A stretch of DNA of 64,000 nucleotides. It comes from Clusia tigrina (taxonomy: Eukaryota > Arthropoda > Insecta > Diptera > Clusiidae). Below are positions 21,001 to 36,200 of this stretch, one piece after another (within the stretch, counting starts at the first letter, position 1; each line of letters opens with the position of its first letter). Position numbers and translations under genes: made by a program. The notes beneath the pieces were generated by a model. It made no database searches and was not told the DNA's origin. It saw only the letters and a program-made list of their open reading frames with translations. Location of the stretch: positions 247,349,889 through 247,413,888 of the forward strand of contig OV050030.1 in NCBI GenBank assembly GCA_920105625.2, written 5' to 3'.

Positions 21001-23945
21001 TTGTAACAATAAAGTACTCGAGCCTCTTGTCAATTTAAGCTATCGCTCAAAGCTATGCTACCCTTGAGTCCCAAATCAAACACTGATGAAACTTCAAATG
21101 GCCCTAACTTCTATACGGTACGTCCTACACCTATCAAAGTTTGCAACATACAAATGCTTGTAACTTTTTACTGGAGCGTCAAAAAACCTTGAAATTTTGT
21201 AACAATAAAGTACTCGAGCCACCTGTCAATTTAAGTTATCGCTCAAAGCTATGCTACCCTTGAGTCCCAAATCAAACACTGATGAAACTTCAAATGGCCC
21301 TAACTTCTATACGGTACGTCCTACACCTATCAAAGTTTGCAACATACAAATGCTTGTAACTTTTTACTAGAGCGTCATAAAACCTTGAAATTTTGGAACA
21401 ATAAAGTACTCGAGCCTCTTGTCAATTTAAGCTATCGCTCAAAGCTATGCTACCCTTGAGTCCCAAATCAGACACTGATGAAGCTTCAAATGGCCCTAAC
21501 TTCTAAACGGTACGTCCTACACCTATCAAAGTTTGCAACATACAAATGCTTGTAACTTTTTACTAGAGCGTCATAAAACCTTGAAATTTTGTAACAATAA
21601 AGTACTCGAGCCTCGTGTCAATTTAAGTTATCGCTCAAAGCTATGCTACCCTTGAGTCCCAAATCAAACACTGATAAAACTTCAAATGGCCCTAACTTCT
21701 ATACGGTACGTCCTACACCTATCAAAGTTTGCAACATACAAATGCTTGTAACTTTTTACTGGAGCGTCAAAAAATCTTGAAATTTTGTAACAATAAAGTA
21801 CTCGAGCCTCGTGTCAATTTAAGTTATCGCTCAAAGCTATGCGACCCTTGAGTCCCAAATCAAACACTGATGAAACTTCAAATGGCCCTAACTTCTATAC
21901 GGTACATCCTACACCTATCAAAGTTTGCAACATACAAATGCTTGTAACTTTTTACTAGAACGTCATAAAACCTTGAACTTTTGGAACAATAAAGTACTCG
22001 AGCCTCTTGTCAATTTAAGCTATAGCTCAAAGCTATGCTACCCTTGAGTCCCAAATCAAACACTGATAAAGCTTCAAATGGCCCTAACTTCTAAACGGTA
22101 CGTCCTACACCTATCAAAGTTTGCAACATAAAAATGCTTGTAACTTTTTACTAGAGCGTCATAAAACCTTGAAATTTTGGAACAATAAAGTACTCAAGCC
22201 TCTTGTCAATTTAAGCTATCGCTCAAAGCTATGCTACCCTTGAGTCCCAAATCAAACTCTGATAAAACTTCAAATGGCCTTAACTTCTATACGGTACGTC
22301 CTACACCTATCAAAGTTTGCAACATACAAATTCTTGTAACGTTTTACTAGAGCGTCATAAAACCTTGAAGTTTAGTAACAATAAAGTACTCGAGCCGCTT
22401 GTCAATTTAAGCTATCGCTCAAAGCTATGCTACCCTTGATTCCCAAATCAAACACTGATAAAACTTCAAATGGCCCTAACTTCTATACGGTACGTCCTAC
22501 ACCTATCAAAGTTTGCAACATACAAATGCTTGTAACTTTTTACTGGAGCGTCAAAAAACCTTGAAATTTTGTAACAATAAAGTACTCGAGCCTCGTGTCA
22601 ATTTAAGTTATCGCTCAAAGCTATGCTACCCTTGAGTCCCAAATCAAACACTGATAAAGCTTCAAATGGCCCTAACCTCTATACGGTACGTCCTACACCT
22701 ATTAAAGTTTGCAACATACAAATGCTTGCAACTTTTTACGGGAGCGTCATAAAACCTTGAAATTTTGGAACAATAAAGTACTCGAGCCTCTTGTCAATTT
22801 AAGCTATCGCTCAAAGCTATGCTACCCTTGAGTCCCAAATCAAACACTGATAAAGCTTCAAATGGCCCTAACTTCAATACGGTACGTCCTACACCTATCA
22901 AAGTGTGCAACATACAAATGCTTGCAACTTTTTACTGGAGCGTCATAAAACCTTGCAGTTTTGTAACAATAAAGTACTCGAGCCTCTTGTCAATTTAAGC
23001 TATCGCTCAAAGCTATGCTACCCTCGAGTCCCAAATCACACACTGATAAAACTTCAAATGGCCCTAACTTCTATACGGTACGTCCTACACATACCAAAGT
23101 TTGCAACATACAAATTCTTGTAACTTTTTACTAGAGCGTCATAAAACCTTGAAGTTTTGTAACAATAAGGTATTCGAGCCTCTTGTCAATTTAACCTATC
23201 GCTCAAAGCTATGCTACCCTTGAGTCCCAAATCAAACACTTATAAAACTTCAAATGGCCCTAACTTCTATACGGTACGTCCTACACCCATCAAAGTTTGC
23301 AACACACAAATGCTTGTAACTTTTTACTGGAGCGTCATAAAACCTTGAAATTTTGAAACAATAAAGTACTCGAGCCGCTTTTCAATTTAAGCTATCGCTC
23401 AAAGCTATGCTACCCTTGAGTCCCAAATCAAACACTGATAAAACTTCAAATGGCCCTAACTCCTCTACGGAACGTCCTACACCTATCAAAGTTTGCAACA
23501 TACAAATGCTTGTAACTTTTTACTGGAGCGTCATAAAACCTTGAAATTTTGTAACAATAAAGTACTTGAGCCTCTTGTCAATTTAAGCTATCGCTCAAAG
23601 CTATGCAACCTTTGAGTCCCAAATCAAACACTGATAAATCTTCAAATAGCGCTAACTTCTATACGGTACGTCCTACACCTATCAAAGTTTGCAACATACA
23701 AATGCTTGAAACTTTTTACTGGAGAGTCATAAAACCTTGAAATTTTGTAACAATAAAGTACTCGAGCCTCTTGTCAATTTAAGCTATCGCTCAAAGCTAT
23801 GCTACCCTTGAGTCCCAAATCAAACACTGATAAAACTTCAAATGGCCCCAACTTCTATACGGTACGTCCTACACCTATCTAAGTTTGCAACATATAAACG
23901 CTTGTAACTTTTTACTGGAGCGTCATAAAACCTTGAAATTTTGTA
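18067..23945 (+). repeat. Satellite array, mixed monomers with a 7-monomer repeat
   Basis: About 30 monomers of the same family with no long HOR running throughout. A 7-monomer segment repeats: tttttttaca-type junctions with a cctcgtg/aagtt monomer start at 18067 and 19438, 1371 bp apart, which is seven monomers minus a 1-bp loss (tggcccaac) at about 18553. From about 20,200 to 22,600, monomers with gtcaaaaaacc, cctcgtg or gatgaaac alternate irregularly. From about 22,750 the types of the next block appear: gtgtgcaac, attcttgtaac, and a gtattcgagcc/ttaacctat monomer at about 23,165. Confidence 0.8.
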
Positions 23946-26900
23946 ACAATAAAGTACTCGAGCCTCTTGTCAATTTAAGCTATCGCTCAAAGCTATGCTA
24001 CCCTTGAGTCCCAAATCAAACACTGATAAAGCTTCAAATTGCCCTAACTTCTATACGGTACGTCCTACACCTATCAAAGTGTGCAGCATACAAATGCTTG
24101 CAACTTTTTACTGGAGCCTCATAAAACATTGGAATTTTGAAACAATAAAGTACTCGAGCCTCTTTTCAATTTAAGCTATCGGTCAAATCTATGCTACCCT
24201 TGAGTCCCAAATCAAACACTGATAAAGCTTCAAATGGCCCTAACCTCTATACGGTACGTCCTACACCTATTAAAGTTTGCAACACACAAATGCTTGCAAC
24301 TTTTTACTGGAGCGTCACAAAACCTTGCAATTTTGTAACAATAAAGTACTCGAGCCTCTTGTCAATTTAAGCTATCGCTCAAAGCTATGATACCCTTGAG
24401 TCCCAAATCAAACACTGATGAAACTTTAAATGGCCCTAACTTCTATACGGTACGTCCTACACCTATAAAAGTTTGCAACATACAAATGCTTGTAACTTTT
24501 TACTAGAGAGTCATAAAACCTTGAAATTTTGGAACAATAAAGTACTCGAGCCTCTTGTCAATTTAAGCTATCGCTCAAAGCTATGCTACCCTTGAGTCCC
24601 AAATCAAACACTGATAAAGCTTCAAATGGCCCTAACTTCAATACGGTACGCTCTACACCTATCAAAGTGTGCAACATACAAATGCTTGCAACTTTTTACT
24701 GGAGCGTCATAAAACCTTGCAATTTTGTAACAATAAAGTACTCGAGCCTCTTGTCAATTTAAGCTATCGCTCAAAGCTATGCTACCCTCGAGTCCCAAAT
24801 CAAACACTGATAAAACTTCAAATGGATCTAACTTCTATACGGTACGTCCTACACATATCAAAGTTTGCAACATACAAATTCTTGTAACTTTTTACTAGAG
24901 CGTCATAAAACCTTGAAGTTTTGTAACAATAAGGTACTCGAGCCTCTTGTCAATTTAACCTATCGCTCAAAGCTATGCTACCCTTGAGTCCCAAATCAAA
25001 CACTTATAAAACTTCAAATGGCCCTAACTTCTATACGGTACGTCCTACACCCATCAAAGTTTGCAACACACAAATGCTTGTAACTTTTTACTGGAGCGTC
25101 ATAAAACCTTGAAATTTTGAAACAATAAAGTACTCGAGCCCCTTTTCAATTTAAGCTATCGCTCAAAGCTATGCTACCCTTGAGTCCCAAATCAAACACT
25201 GATAAAACTTCAAATGGCCCTAACTTCTCTACGGAACGTCCTACACCTATCAAAGTTTGCACCATACAAATGCTTGTAACTTTTTACTGGAGCGTCATAA
25301 AACCTTGAAATTTTGTAACAATAAAGTACTTGAGCCTCTTGTCAATTTAAGCTATCGCTCAAAGCTATGCAACCCTTGAGTCCCAAATCAAACACTGATA
25401 AATCTTCAAATAGCGCTAACTTCTATACGGTACGTCCTACACCTATCAAAGTTTGCAACATACAAATGCTTGTAACTTTTTACTGGAGAGTCATAAAACC
25501 TTGAAATTTTGTAACAATAAAGTACTCGAGCCTCTTGTCAATTTAAGCTATCGCTCAAAGCTATGCTACCCTTGAGTCCCAAATGAAACACTGATAAAAC
25601 TTCAAATGGCCCAAACTTCTATACGGTACGTCCTACACCTATCAAAGTTGGCAACATATAAATGCTTGTAACTTTTTACTGGAGCGTCATAAAACCTTGA
25701 AATTTTGTAACAATAAAGTACTCGAGCCTCTTGTCAATTTAAGCTATCGCTCAAAGCTATGCTACCCTTGAGTCCCAAAATCAAACACTGATAAAACTTC
25801 AAATGGCCCCAAATTCTATACGGTACGTCCTACACCTATCTAAGTTTGCAACATATAAACGCTTGTAACTTTTTACTGGAGCGTCATAAAACCTTGAAAT
25901 TTTGTAACAATAAAGTACTCGAGCCTCTTGTCAATTTAAGCTATCGCTCAAAGCTATGCTACCCTCGAGTCCCAAATCAAACACTGATAAAACTTCAAAT
26001 GGATCTAACTTCTATACGGTACGTCCTACACATGTCAAAGTTTGCAACATACAAATTCTTGTAACTTTTTACTAGAGCGTCATAAAACCTTGAAGTTTTG
26101 TAACAATAAGGTACTCGAGCCTCTTGTCAATTTAACCTATCGCTCAAAGCTATGCTACCCTTGAGTCCCAAATCAAACACTTATAAAACTTCAAATGGCC
26201 CTAACTTCTATACGGTACGTCCTACACCCATCAAAGTTTGCAACACACAAATGCTTGTAACTGTTTACTGGAGCGTCATAAAACCTTGAAATTTTGAAAC
26301 AATAAAGTACTCGAGCCCCTTTTCAATTTAAGCTATCGCTCAAAGCTATGCTACCCTTGAGTCCCAAATCAAACACTGATAAAACTTCAAATGGCCCTAA
26401 CTTCTCTACGGAACGTCCTACACCTATCAAAGTTTGCACCATACAAATGCTTGTAACTTTTTACTGGAGCGTCATAAAACCTTGAAATTTTGTAACAATA
26501 AAGTACTTGAGCCTCTTGTCAATTTAAGCTATCGCTCAAAGGTATGCAACCCTTGAGTCCCAAATCAAACACTGATAAATCTTCAAATAGCGCTAACTTC
26601 TATACGGTACGTCCTACACCTATCAAAGTTTGCAACATACAAATGCTTGTAACTTTTTACTGGAGAGTCATAAAACCTTGAAATTTTGTAACAATAAAGT
26701 ACTCGAGCCCCTTTTCAATTTAAGCTATCGCTCAAAGCTATGCTACCCTTGAGTCCCAAATGAAACACTGATAAAACTTCAAATGGCCCAAACTTCTATA
26801 CGGTACGTCCTACACCTATCAAAGTTTGCAACATATAAATGCTTGTAACTTTTTACTGGAGCGTCATAAAACCTTGAAATTTTGTAACAATAAAGTACTC

Positions 26901-27082
26901 GAGCCTCTTGTCAATTTAAGCTATCGCTCAAAGCTATGCTACCCTTGAGTCCCAAATCAAACACTGATAAAACTTCAAATGGCCCCAAATTCTATACGGT
27001 ACGTCCTACACCTATCTAAGTTTGCAACATATAAACGCTTGTAACTTTTTACTGGAGCGTCATAAAACCTTGAAATTTTGTA
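23946..27082 (+). repeat. Satellite HOR, 3137-bp unit, copy 1 (16 monomers)
   Basis: This 16-monomer segment is followed directly by a second near-identical copy. Shared private marks include gcttcaaattgcc with gtgtgcagc, gagcctcat with cattggaat, acggtacgctc, and an extra A in tcccaaaatc (25776; copy 2 at 28914) that makes the unit 16 x 196 + 1. Inside the copy is a 6-monomer near-duplication offset by 1177 bp: the aaggtactcgagcc/ttaacctat monomer occurs at about 24928 and 26105. Confidence 0.88.
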
Positions 27083-30000
27083 ACAATAAAGTACTCGAGC
27101 CTCTTGTCAATTTAAGCTATCGCTCAAAGCTATGCTACCCTTGAGTCCCAAATCAAACACTGATAAAGCTTCAAATTGCCCTAACTTCTATACGGTACGT
27201 CCTACACCTATCAAAGTGTGCAGCATACAAATGCTTGCAACTTTTTACTGGAGCCTCATAAAACATTGGAATTTTGAAACAATAAAGTACTCGAGCCTCT
27301 TTTCAATTTAAGCTATCGGTCAAATCTATGCTACCCTTGAGTCCCAAATCAAACACTGATAAAGCTTCAAATGGCCCTAACCTCTATACGGTACGTCCTA
27401 CACCTATTAAAGTTTGCAACACACAAATGCTTGCAACTTTTTACTGGAGCGTCACAAAACCTTGCAATTTTGTAACAATAAAGTACTCGAGCCTCTTGTC
27501 AATTTAAGCTATCGCTCAAAGCTATGATACCCTTGAGTCCCAAATCAAACACTGATGAAACTTTAAATGGCCCTAACTTCTATACGGTACGTCCTACACC
27601 TATAAAAGTTTGCAACATACAAATGCTTGTAACTTTTTACTAGAGAGTCATAAAACCTTGAAATTTTGGAACAATAAAGTACTCGAGCCTCTTGTCAATT
27701 TAAGCTATCGCTCAAAGCTATGCTACCCTTGAGTCCCAAATCAAACACTGATAAAGCTTCAAATGGCCCTAACTTCAATACGGTACGCTCTACACCTATC
27801 AAAGTGTGCAACATACAAATGCTTGCAACTTTTTACTGGAGCGTCATAAAACCTTGCAATTTTGTAACAATAAAGTACTCGAGCCTCTTGTCAATTTAAG
27901 CTATCGCTCAAAGCTATGCTACCCTCGAGTCCCAAATCAAACACTGATAAAACTTCAAATGGATCTAACTTCTATACGGTACGTCCTACACATATCAAAG
28001 TTTGCAACATACAAATTCTTGTAACTTTTTACTAGAGCGTCATAAAACCTTGAAGTTTTGTAACAATAAGGTACTCGAGCCTCTTGTCAATTTAACCTAT
28101 CGCTCAAAGCTATGCTACCCTTGAGTCCCAAATCAAACACTTATAAAACTTCAAATGGCCCTAACTTCTATACGGTACGTCCTACACCCATCAAAGTTTG
28201 CAACACACAAATGCTTGTAACTTTTTACTGGAGCGTCATAAAACCTTGAAATTTTGAAACAATAAAGTACTCGAGCCCCTTTTCAATTTAAGCTATCGCT
28301 CAAAGCTATGCTACCCTTGAGTCCCAAATCAAACACTGATAAAACTTCAAATGGCCCTAACTTCTCTACGGAACGTCCTACACCTATCAAAGTTTGCACC
28401 ATACAAATGCTTGTAACTTTTTACTGGAGCGTCATAAAACCTTGAAATTTTGTAACAATAAAGTACTTGAGCCTCTTGTCAATTTAAGCTATCGCTCAAA
28501 GCTATGCAACCCTTGAGTCCCAAATCAAACACTGATAAATCTTCAAATAGCGCTAACTTCTATACGGTACGTCCTACACCTATCAAAGTTTGCAACATAC
28601 AAATGCTTGTAACTTTTTACTGGAGAGTCATAAAACCTTGAAATTTTGTAACAATAAAGTACTCGAGCCTCTTGTCAATTTAAGCTATCGCTCAAAGCTA
28701 TGCTACCCTTGAGTCCCAAATGAAACACTGATAAAACTTCAAATGGCCCAAACTTCTATACGGTACGTCCTACACCTATCAAAGTTGGCAACATATAAAT
28801 GCTTGTAACTTTTTACTGGAGCGTCATAAAACCTTGAAATTTTGTAACAATAAAGTACTCGAGCCTCTTGTCAATTTAAGCTATCGCTCAAAGCTATGCT
28901 ACCCTTGAGTCCCAAAATCAAACACTGATAAAACTTCAAATGGCCCCAAATTCTATACGGTACGTCCTACACCTATCTAAGTTTGCAACATATAAACGCT
29001 TGTAACTTTTTACTGGAGCGTCATAAAACCTTGAAATTTTGTAACAATAAAGTACTCGAGCCTCTTGTCAATTTAAGCTATCGCTCAAAGCTATGCTACC
29101 CTCGAGTCCCAAATCAAACACTGATAAAACTTCAAATGGATCTAACTTCTATACGGTACGTCCTACACATGTCAAAGTTTGCAACATACAAATTCTTGTA
29201 ACTTTTTACTAGAGCGTCATAAAACCTTGAAGTTTTGTAACAATAAGGTACTCGAGCCTCTTGTCAATTTAACCTATCGCTCAAAGCTATGCTACCCTTG
29301 AGTCCCAAATCAAACACTTATAAAACTTCAAATGGCCCTAACTTCTATACGGTACGTCCTACACCCATCAAAGTTTGCAACACACAAATGCTTGTAACTG
29401 TTTACTGGAGCGTCATAAAACCTTGAAATTTTGAAACAATAAAGTACTCGAGCCCCTTTTCAATTTAAGCTATCGCTCAAAGCTATGCTACCCTTGAGTC
29501 CCAAATCAAACACTGATAAAACTTCAAATGGCCCTAACTTCTCTACGGAACGTCCTACACCTATCAAAGTTTGCACCATACAAATGCTTGTAACTTTTTA
29601 CTGGAGCGTCATAAAACCTTGAAATTTTGTAACAATAAAGTACTTGAGCCTCTTGTCAATTTAAGCTATCGCTCAAAGGTATGCAACCCTTGAGTCCCAA
29701 ATCAAACACTGATAAATCTTCAAATAGCGCTAACTTCTATACGGTACGTCCTACACCTATCAAAGTTTGCAACATACAAATGCTTGTAACTTTTTACTGG
29801 AGAGTCATAAAACCTTGAAATTTTGTAACAATAAAGTACTCGAGCCTCTTGTCAATTTAAGCTATCGCTCAAAGCTATGCTACCCTTGAGTCCCAAATGA
29901 AACACTGATAAAACTTCAAATGGCCCAAACTTCTATACGGTACGTCCTACACCTATCAAAGTTTGCAACATATAAATGCTTGTAACTTTTTACTGGAGCG

Positions 30001-30219
30001 TCATAAAACCTTGAAATTTTGTAACAATAAAGTACTCGAGCCTCTTGTCAATTTAAGCTATCGCTCAAAGCTATGCTACCCTTGAGTCCCAAATCAAACA
30101 CTGATAAAACTTCAAATGGCCCCAAATTCTATACGGTACGTCCTACACCTATCTAAGTTTGCAACATATAAACGCTTGTAACTTTTTACTGGAGCGTCAT
30201 AAAACCTTGAAATTTTGTA
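27083..30219 (+). repeat. Satellite HOR, 3137-bp unit, copy 2
   Basis: Tandem partner of the preceding copy. Matching landmarks sit exactly 3137 bp apart (24669 with 27806, 25846 with 28983). Only scattered single-base differences were noticed by eye, for instance ttaagctatcggtc-type and ccttttc/cttgtc variants in the last third. The pattern restarts for a third time at 30220 but departs from it by about 30,450, where cgatcctc and a different following monomer appear. Confidence 0.88.
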
Positions 30220-33200
30220 ACAATAAAGTACTCGAGCCTCTTGTCAATTTAAGCTATCGCTCAAAGCTATGCTACCCTTGAGTCCCAAATCAAACACTGA
30301 TAAAGCTTCAAATTGCCCTTACTTCTATACGGTACGTCCTACACCTATCAAAGTGTGCAGCATACAAATGCTTGCAACTTTTTACTGGAGCGTCATAAAA
30401 CATTGGAATTTTGAAACAATAAAGTACTCGATCCTCTTTTCAATTTAAGCTATCGCTCAAAGCTATGCTACCCTTGAGTCCCAAATCAAACACTGATAAA
30501 ACTTCAAATAGCCCTAACTTCTCTACGGAACGTCCTACACCTATCAAAGTTTGCAACATACAAATGCTTGTAACTTTTTACTGGAGCGTCAAAAAACCTT
30601 GAAATTTTGTAACAATAAAGTACTCGAGCCTCGTGTCAATTTAAGTTATCGCTCAAAGGTATGCTACCCTTGAGTCCCAAATCAAACACTGATAAAACTT
30701 AAAATGGCCCTAACTTCTATACGGTACGTCCAACACCTATCAAAGTTTGCAAACATAGAAATGCTTGTAACTTTTTACTGGAGCGTCACAAAACCTTGAA
30801 ATTTTGTAACAATAAAGTACTCGAGCCTCTTGTCAATTAAAGCTATCGCTCAAAGCTATGCTACCCTTGAGTCCCAAATCAAACACTGATAAAACTTCAA
30901 ATGGCCCTAACTTCTATACGGTACGTCCTACACCTATCAAAGTTTGCAACATACAAATGCTTGTAACTTTTTACTGGAGCGTCATAAAACCTTGAAATTT
31001 TGTAACAATAAAGTACTCGAGCCTCTTGTAAATTTAAGCTATCGGTCAAATCTATGCTACCCTTGAGTCCCAAATCAAACACTGATAAAGCTTCAAATTG
31101 CCCTAACCTCTATACGGTACGTCCTACACCTATTAAAGTTTGCAACATACAAATGCTTGCAACTTTTTACTGGAGCGTCATAAAACCTTGCAATTTTGTA
31201 ACAATAAAGTACTCGAGCCTCTTGTCAATTTAAGCTATCGCTCAAAGCTATGCTACCCTTGAGTCCCAAATCAAACACTGATAAAACTTCAAATGGCCCA
31301 AACTTCTATACGGTACGTCCTACACCTATCAAAGTTTGCAACATATAAATGCTTGTAACTTTTTACTGGAGCGTCATAAAACCTTGAAATTTTGTAACAA
31401 TAAAGTACTCGAGCCTCTTGTCAATTTAAGCTATCGCTCAAAGCTATGCTACCCTTGAGTCCCAAATCAAACACTGATAAAACTTCAAATGGCCCCAAAT
31501 TCTATACGGTACGTCCTACACCTATCTAAGTTTGCAACATATAAACGCTTGTAACTTTTTACTGGAGCGTCATAAAACCTTGAAGTTTTGTAACAATAAG
31601 GTACTCGAGCCTCTTGTCAATTTAAGCTATCGGTCAAATCTATGCTACCCTTGAGTCCCAAATCAAACACTTATAAAACTTCAAATGGCCCTAACTTCTA
31701 TACGGTACGTCCTACACCCATCAAAGTTTGCAACACACAAATGCTTGTAACTTTTTACTGGAGCGTCATAAAACCTTGAAATTTTGAAACAATAAAGTAC
31801 TCGAGCCCCTTTTCAATTTAAGCTATCGCTCAAAGCTATGCTACCCTTGAGTCCCAAATCAAACACTGATAAAACTTCAAATGGCCCTAACTTCTCTACG
31901 GAACGTCCTACACCTATCAAAGTTTGCAACATACAAATGCTTGTAACTTTTTACTGGAGCGTCATAAAACCTTGAAATTTTGTAATAATAAAGTACTTGA
32001 GCCTCTTGTCAATTTAAGCTATCGCTCAAAGCTATGCAACCCTTGAGTCCCAAATCAAACACTGATAAATCTTCAAATAGCGCTAACTTCTATACGGTAC
32101 GTCCTACACCTATCAAAGTTTGCAACATACAAATGCTTGTAACTTTTTACTGGAGAGTCATAAAACCTTGAAATTTTGTAACAATAAAGTACTCGAGCCT
32201 CTTGTCAATTTAAGCTATCGCTCAAAGCTATGCTACCCTTGAGTCCCAAATGAAACACTGATAAAACTTCAAATGGCCCAAACTTCTATACGGTACGTCC
32301 TACACCTATCAAAGTTTGCAACATAGAAATGCTTGTAACTTTTTACTGGAGCGTCACAAAACCTTGAAATTTTGTAACAATAAAGTACTCGAGCCTCTTG
32401 TCAATTTAAGCTATCGCTCAAAGCTATGCTACCCTTGAGTCCCAAATCAAACACTGATAAAACTTCAAATGGCCCTAACTTCTATACGGTACGTCCTACA
32501 CCTATAAAAGTTTGCAACATACAAATGCTTGTAACTTTTTACTGGAGCGTCATAAAACCTTGAAATTTTGTAACAATAAAGTACTCGAGCCTCTTGTAAA
32601 TTTAAGCTATCGGTCAAATCTATGCTACCCTTGAGTCCCAAATCAAACACTGATAAAGCTTCAAATTGCCCTAACCTCTATAAGGTACGTCCTACACCTA
32701 TTAAAGTTTGCAACATACAAATGCTTGCAACTTTTTACTGGAGCGTCATAAAACCTTGAAGTTTTGTAACAATAAGGTACTCGAGCCTCTTGTCAATTTA
32801 ACCTATCGCTCAAAGCTATGCTACCCTTGAGTCCCAAATCAAACACTTATAAAACTTCAAATGGCCCTAACTTCTATACGGTACGTCCTACACCTATCAA
32901 AGTTTGCAACATACAAATGCTTGTAACTTTTTACTGGAGCGTCATAAAACCTTGAAATTTTGTAACAATAAAGTACTCGAGCCTCTTGTAAATTTAAGCT
33001 ATCGGTCAAATCTATGCTACCCTTGAGTCCCAAATCAAACACTGATAAAGCTTCAAATTGCCCTAACCTCTATACGGTACGTCCTACACCTATTAAAGTT
33101 TGCAACATACAAATGCTTGCAACTTTTTACTGGAGCGTCATAAAACCTTGCAATTTTGTAACAATAAAGTACTCGAGCCTCTTGTCAATTTAAGCTATCG

Positions 33201-36200
33201 CTCAAAGCTATGCTACCCTTGAGTCCCAAATCAAACACTGATGAAACTTCAAATGGCCCTAACTTCTATACGGTACGTCCTACACCTATCAAAGTTTGCA
33301 ACATACAAATGCTTGTAACTTTTTACTAGAGAGTCATAAAACCTTGAAATTTTGGAACAATAAAGTACTCGAGCCTCTTGTCAATTTAAGCTATCGCTCA
33401 AAGCTATGCTACCCTTGAGTCCCAAATCAAACACGGATAAAACTTCAAATGGCCCTAACTTCTATACGGTACGTCCTACACATATCAAAGTTTGCAACAT
33501 ACAAATTCTTGTAACTTTTTACTAGAGCGTCATAAAACCTTGAAGTTTTGTAACAATAAGGTACTCGAGCCTCTTGTCAATTTAACCTATCGCTCAAAGC
33601 TATGCTACCCTTGAGTCCCAAATCAAACACTTATAAAACTTCAAATGGCCCTAACTTCTATACGGTACGTTCTACACCCATCAAAGTTTGCAACACACAA
33701 ATGCTTGTAACTTTTTACTGGAGCGTCATAAAACCTTGAAATTTTGAAACAATAAAGTACTCGAGCCCCTTTTCAATTTAAGCTATCGCTCAAAGCTATG
33801 CTACCCTTGAGTCCCAAATCAAACACTGATAAAACTTCAAATGGCCCTAACTTCTCTACGGAACGTCCTACACCTATCAAAGTTTGCAACATACAAATGC
33901 TTGTAACTTTTTACTGGAGCGTCATAAAACCTTGAAATTTTGTAATAATAAAGTACTTGAGCCTCTTGTCAATTTAAGCTATCGCTCAAAGCTATGCAAC
34001 CCTTGAGTCCCAAATCAAACACTGATAAATCTTCAAATAGCGCTAACTTCTATACGGTACGTCCTACACCTATCAAAGTTTGCAACATACAAATGCTTGT
34101 AACTTTTTACTGGAGAGTCATAAAACCTTGAAATTTTGTAACAATAAAGTACTCGAGCCTCTTGTCAATTTAAGCTATCGCTCAAAGCTATGCTACCCTT
34201 GAGTCCCAAATCAAACACTGATAAAGCTTCAAATTGCCCTAACTTCTATACGGTACGTCCTACACCTATCAAAGTGTGCAGCATACAAATGCTTGCAACT
34301 TTTTACTGGAGCGTCATAAAACATTGGAATTTTGAAACAATAAAGTGATCGAGCCTCTTTTCAATTTAAGCTATCGCTCAAAGCTATGCTACCCTTGAGT
34401 CCCAAATCAAACACTGATAAAACTTCAAATAGCCCTAACTTCTCTACGGAACGTCCTACACCTATCAAAGTGTGCAGCATACAAATGCTTGCAACTTTTT
34501 ACTGGAGCGTCATAAAACATTGGAATTTTGAAACAATAAAGTACTCGAGCCTCTTTTCAATTTAAGCTATCGCTCAAAGCTATGCTACCCTTGAGTCCCA
34601 AATCAAACACTGATAAAACTTCAAATAGCCCTAACTTCTCTACGGAACGTCCTACACCTATCAAAGTTTGCAACATACAAATGCTTGTAACTTTTTACTG
34701 GAGCGTCATAAAACCTTGAAATTTTATAACAATAAAGTACTCGAGCCTCTTGTCTATTTAAGCTATCGCTATGCTACAATTGAGTCCCAAATCAAACACT
34801 GATAAAACTTCAAATGGCCCTAACTTCTATACGGTACATCCTACACCTATCAAAGTTTGCAACATACAAATGCTTGTAACTTTTTACTGGAGCGTCATAA
34901 AACCTTGAAATTTTGTAACAATAAAGTACTTGAGCCTCTTGTCAATTGAAGCTATCGCTCAAAGCTATGCTACCCTTGAGTCCCAAATCAAACACTGATA
35001 AAACTTCAAATGGCCTTAACTTCTATACGGTACGGCCTACACCTATCAAAGTTTGCAACATACAAATGCTTGTAACTTTTTACTGGAGAGTCATAAAACC
35101 TTGAAATTTTTAACAATAAAGTACTCGAGCCTCTTGTCAATTTAAGCTATCGCTCAAAGCTATGCTACCCTTGAGTCCCAAATCAAATACTGATAAATAT
35201 TCAAATGGCCCTAACTTCTAAACGGTACGTCCTACACCTATCAAAGTTTGCAACATATAAATGCTTGTAACTTTTTACTGGAGCGTCATAAAACCTTGAA
35301 ATTTTGTAACAATAAACTACTCGAGCCTCTTGTCAATTTAAGCTATCGCTCAAAGCTATGCTACCCTTGAGTCCCAAATCAAACACTGATAAAACTTCAA
35401 ATGGCCCCAACTTCTATACGGTACGTCCTACACCTATCAAAGTTTGCAACATATAAATGCTTGTAACTTTTTACTGGAGCGTCATAAAACCTTGAAATTT
35501 TGTAACAATAAAGTACTCGAGCCTCTTGTCAATTTAAGCTATCGCTCAAAGCTATGCTACCCTTGAGTCCTAAATCAAACACTGATAAAGCTTCAAATGG
35601 CCCTAACTTCTATACGGTACGTTCTACACCCATCAAAGTTTGCAACACACAAATGCTTGTAACTTTTTACTGGAGCGTCATAAAACCTTGAAATTTTGAA
35701 ACAATAAAGTACTCGAGCCCCTTTTCAATTTAAGCTATCGCTCAAAGCTATGCTACCCTTGAGTCCCAAATCAAACACTGATAAAACTTCAAATGGCCCT
35801 AACTTCTTTACGGAACGTCCTACACCTATCAAAGTTTGCAACATACAAATGCTTGTAACTTTTTACTGGAGCGTCATAAAACCTTGAAATTTTGTAATAA
35901 TAAAGTACTTGAGCCTCTTGTCAATTTAAGCTATCGGTCAAATCTATGCTACCCTTGAGTCCCAAATCAAACACTGATAAAGCTTCAAATTGCCCTAACC
36001 TCTATACGGTACGTCCTACACCTATTAAAGTTTGCAACATACAAATGCTTGCAACTTTTTACTGGAGCGTCATAAAACCTTGCAATTTTGTAACAATAAA
36101 GTACTCGAGCCTCTTGTCAATTTAAGCTATCGCTCAAAGCTATGATACCCTTGAGTCCCAAATCAAACACTGATGAAACTTCAAATGGCCCTAACTTCTA

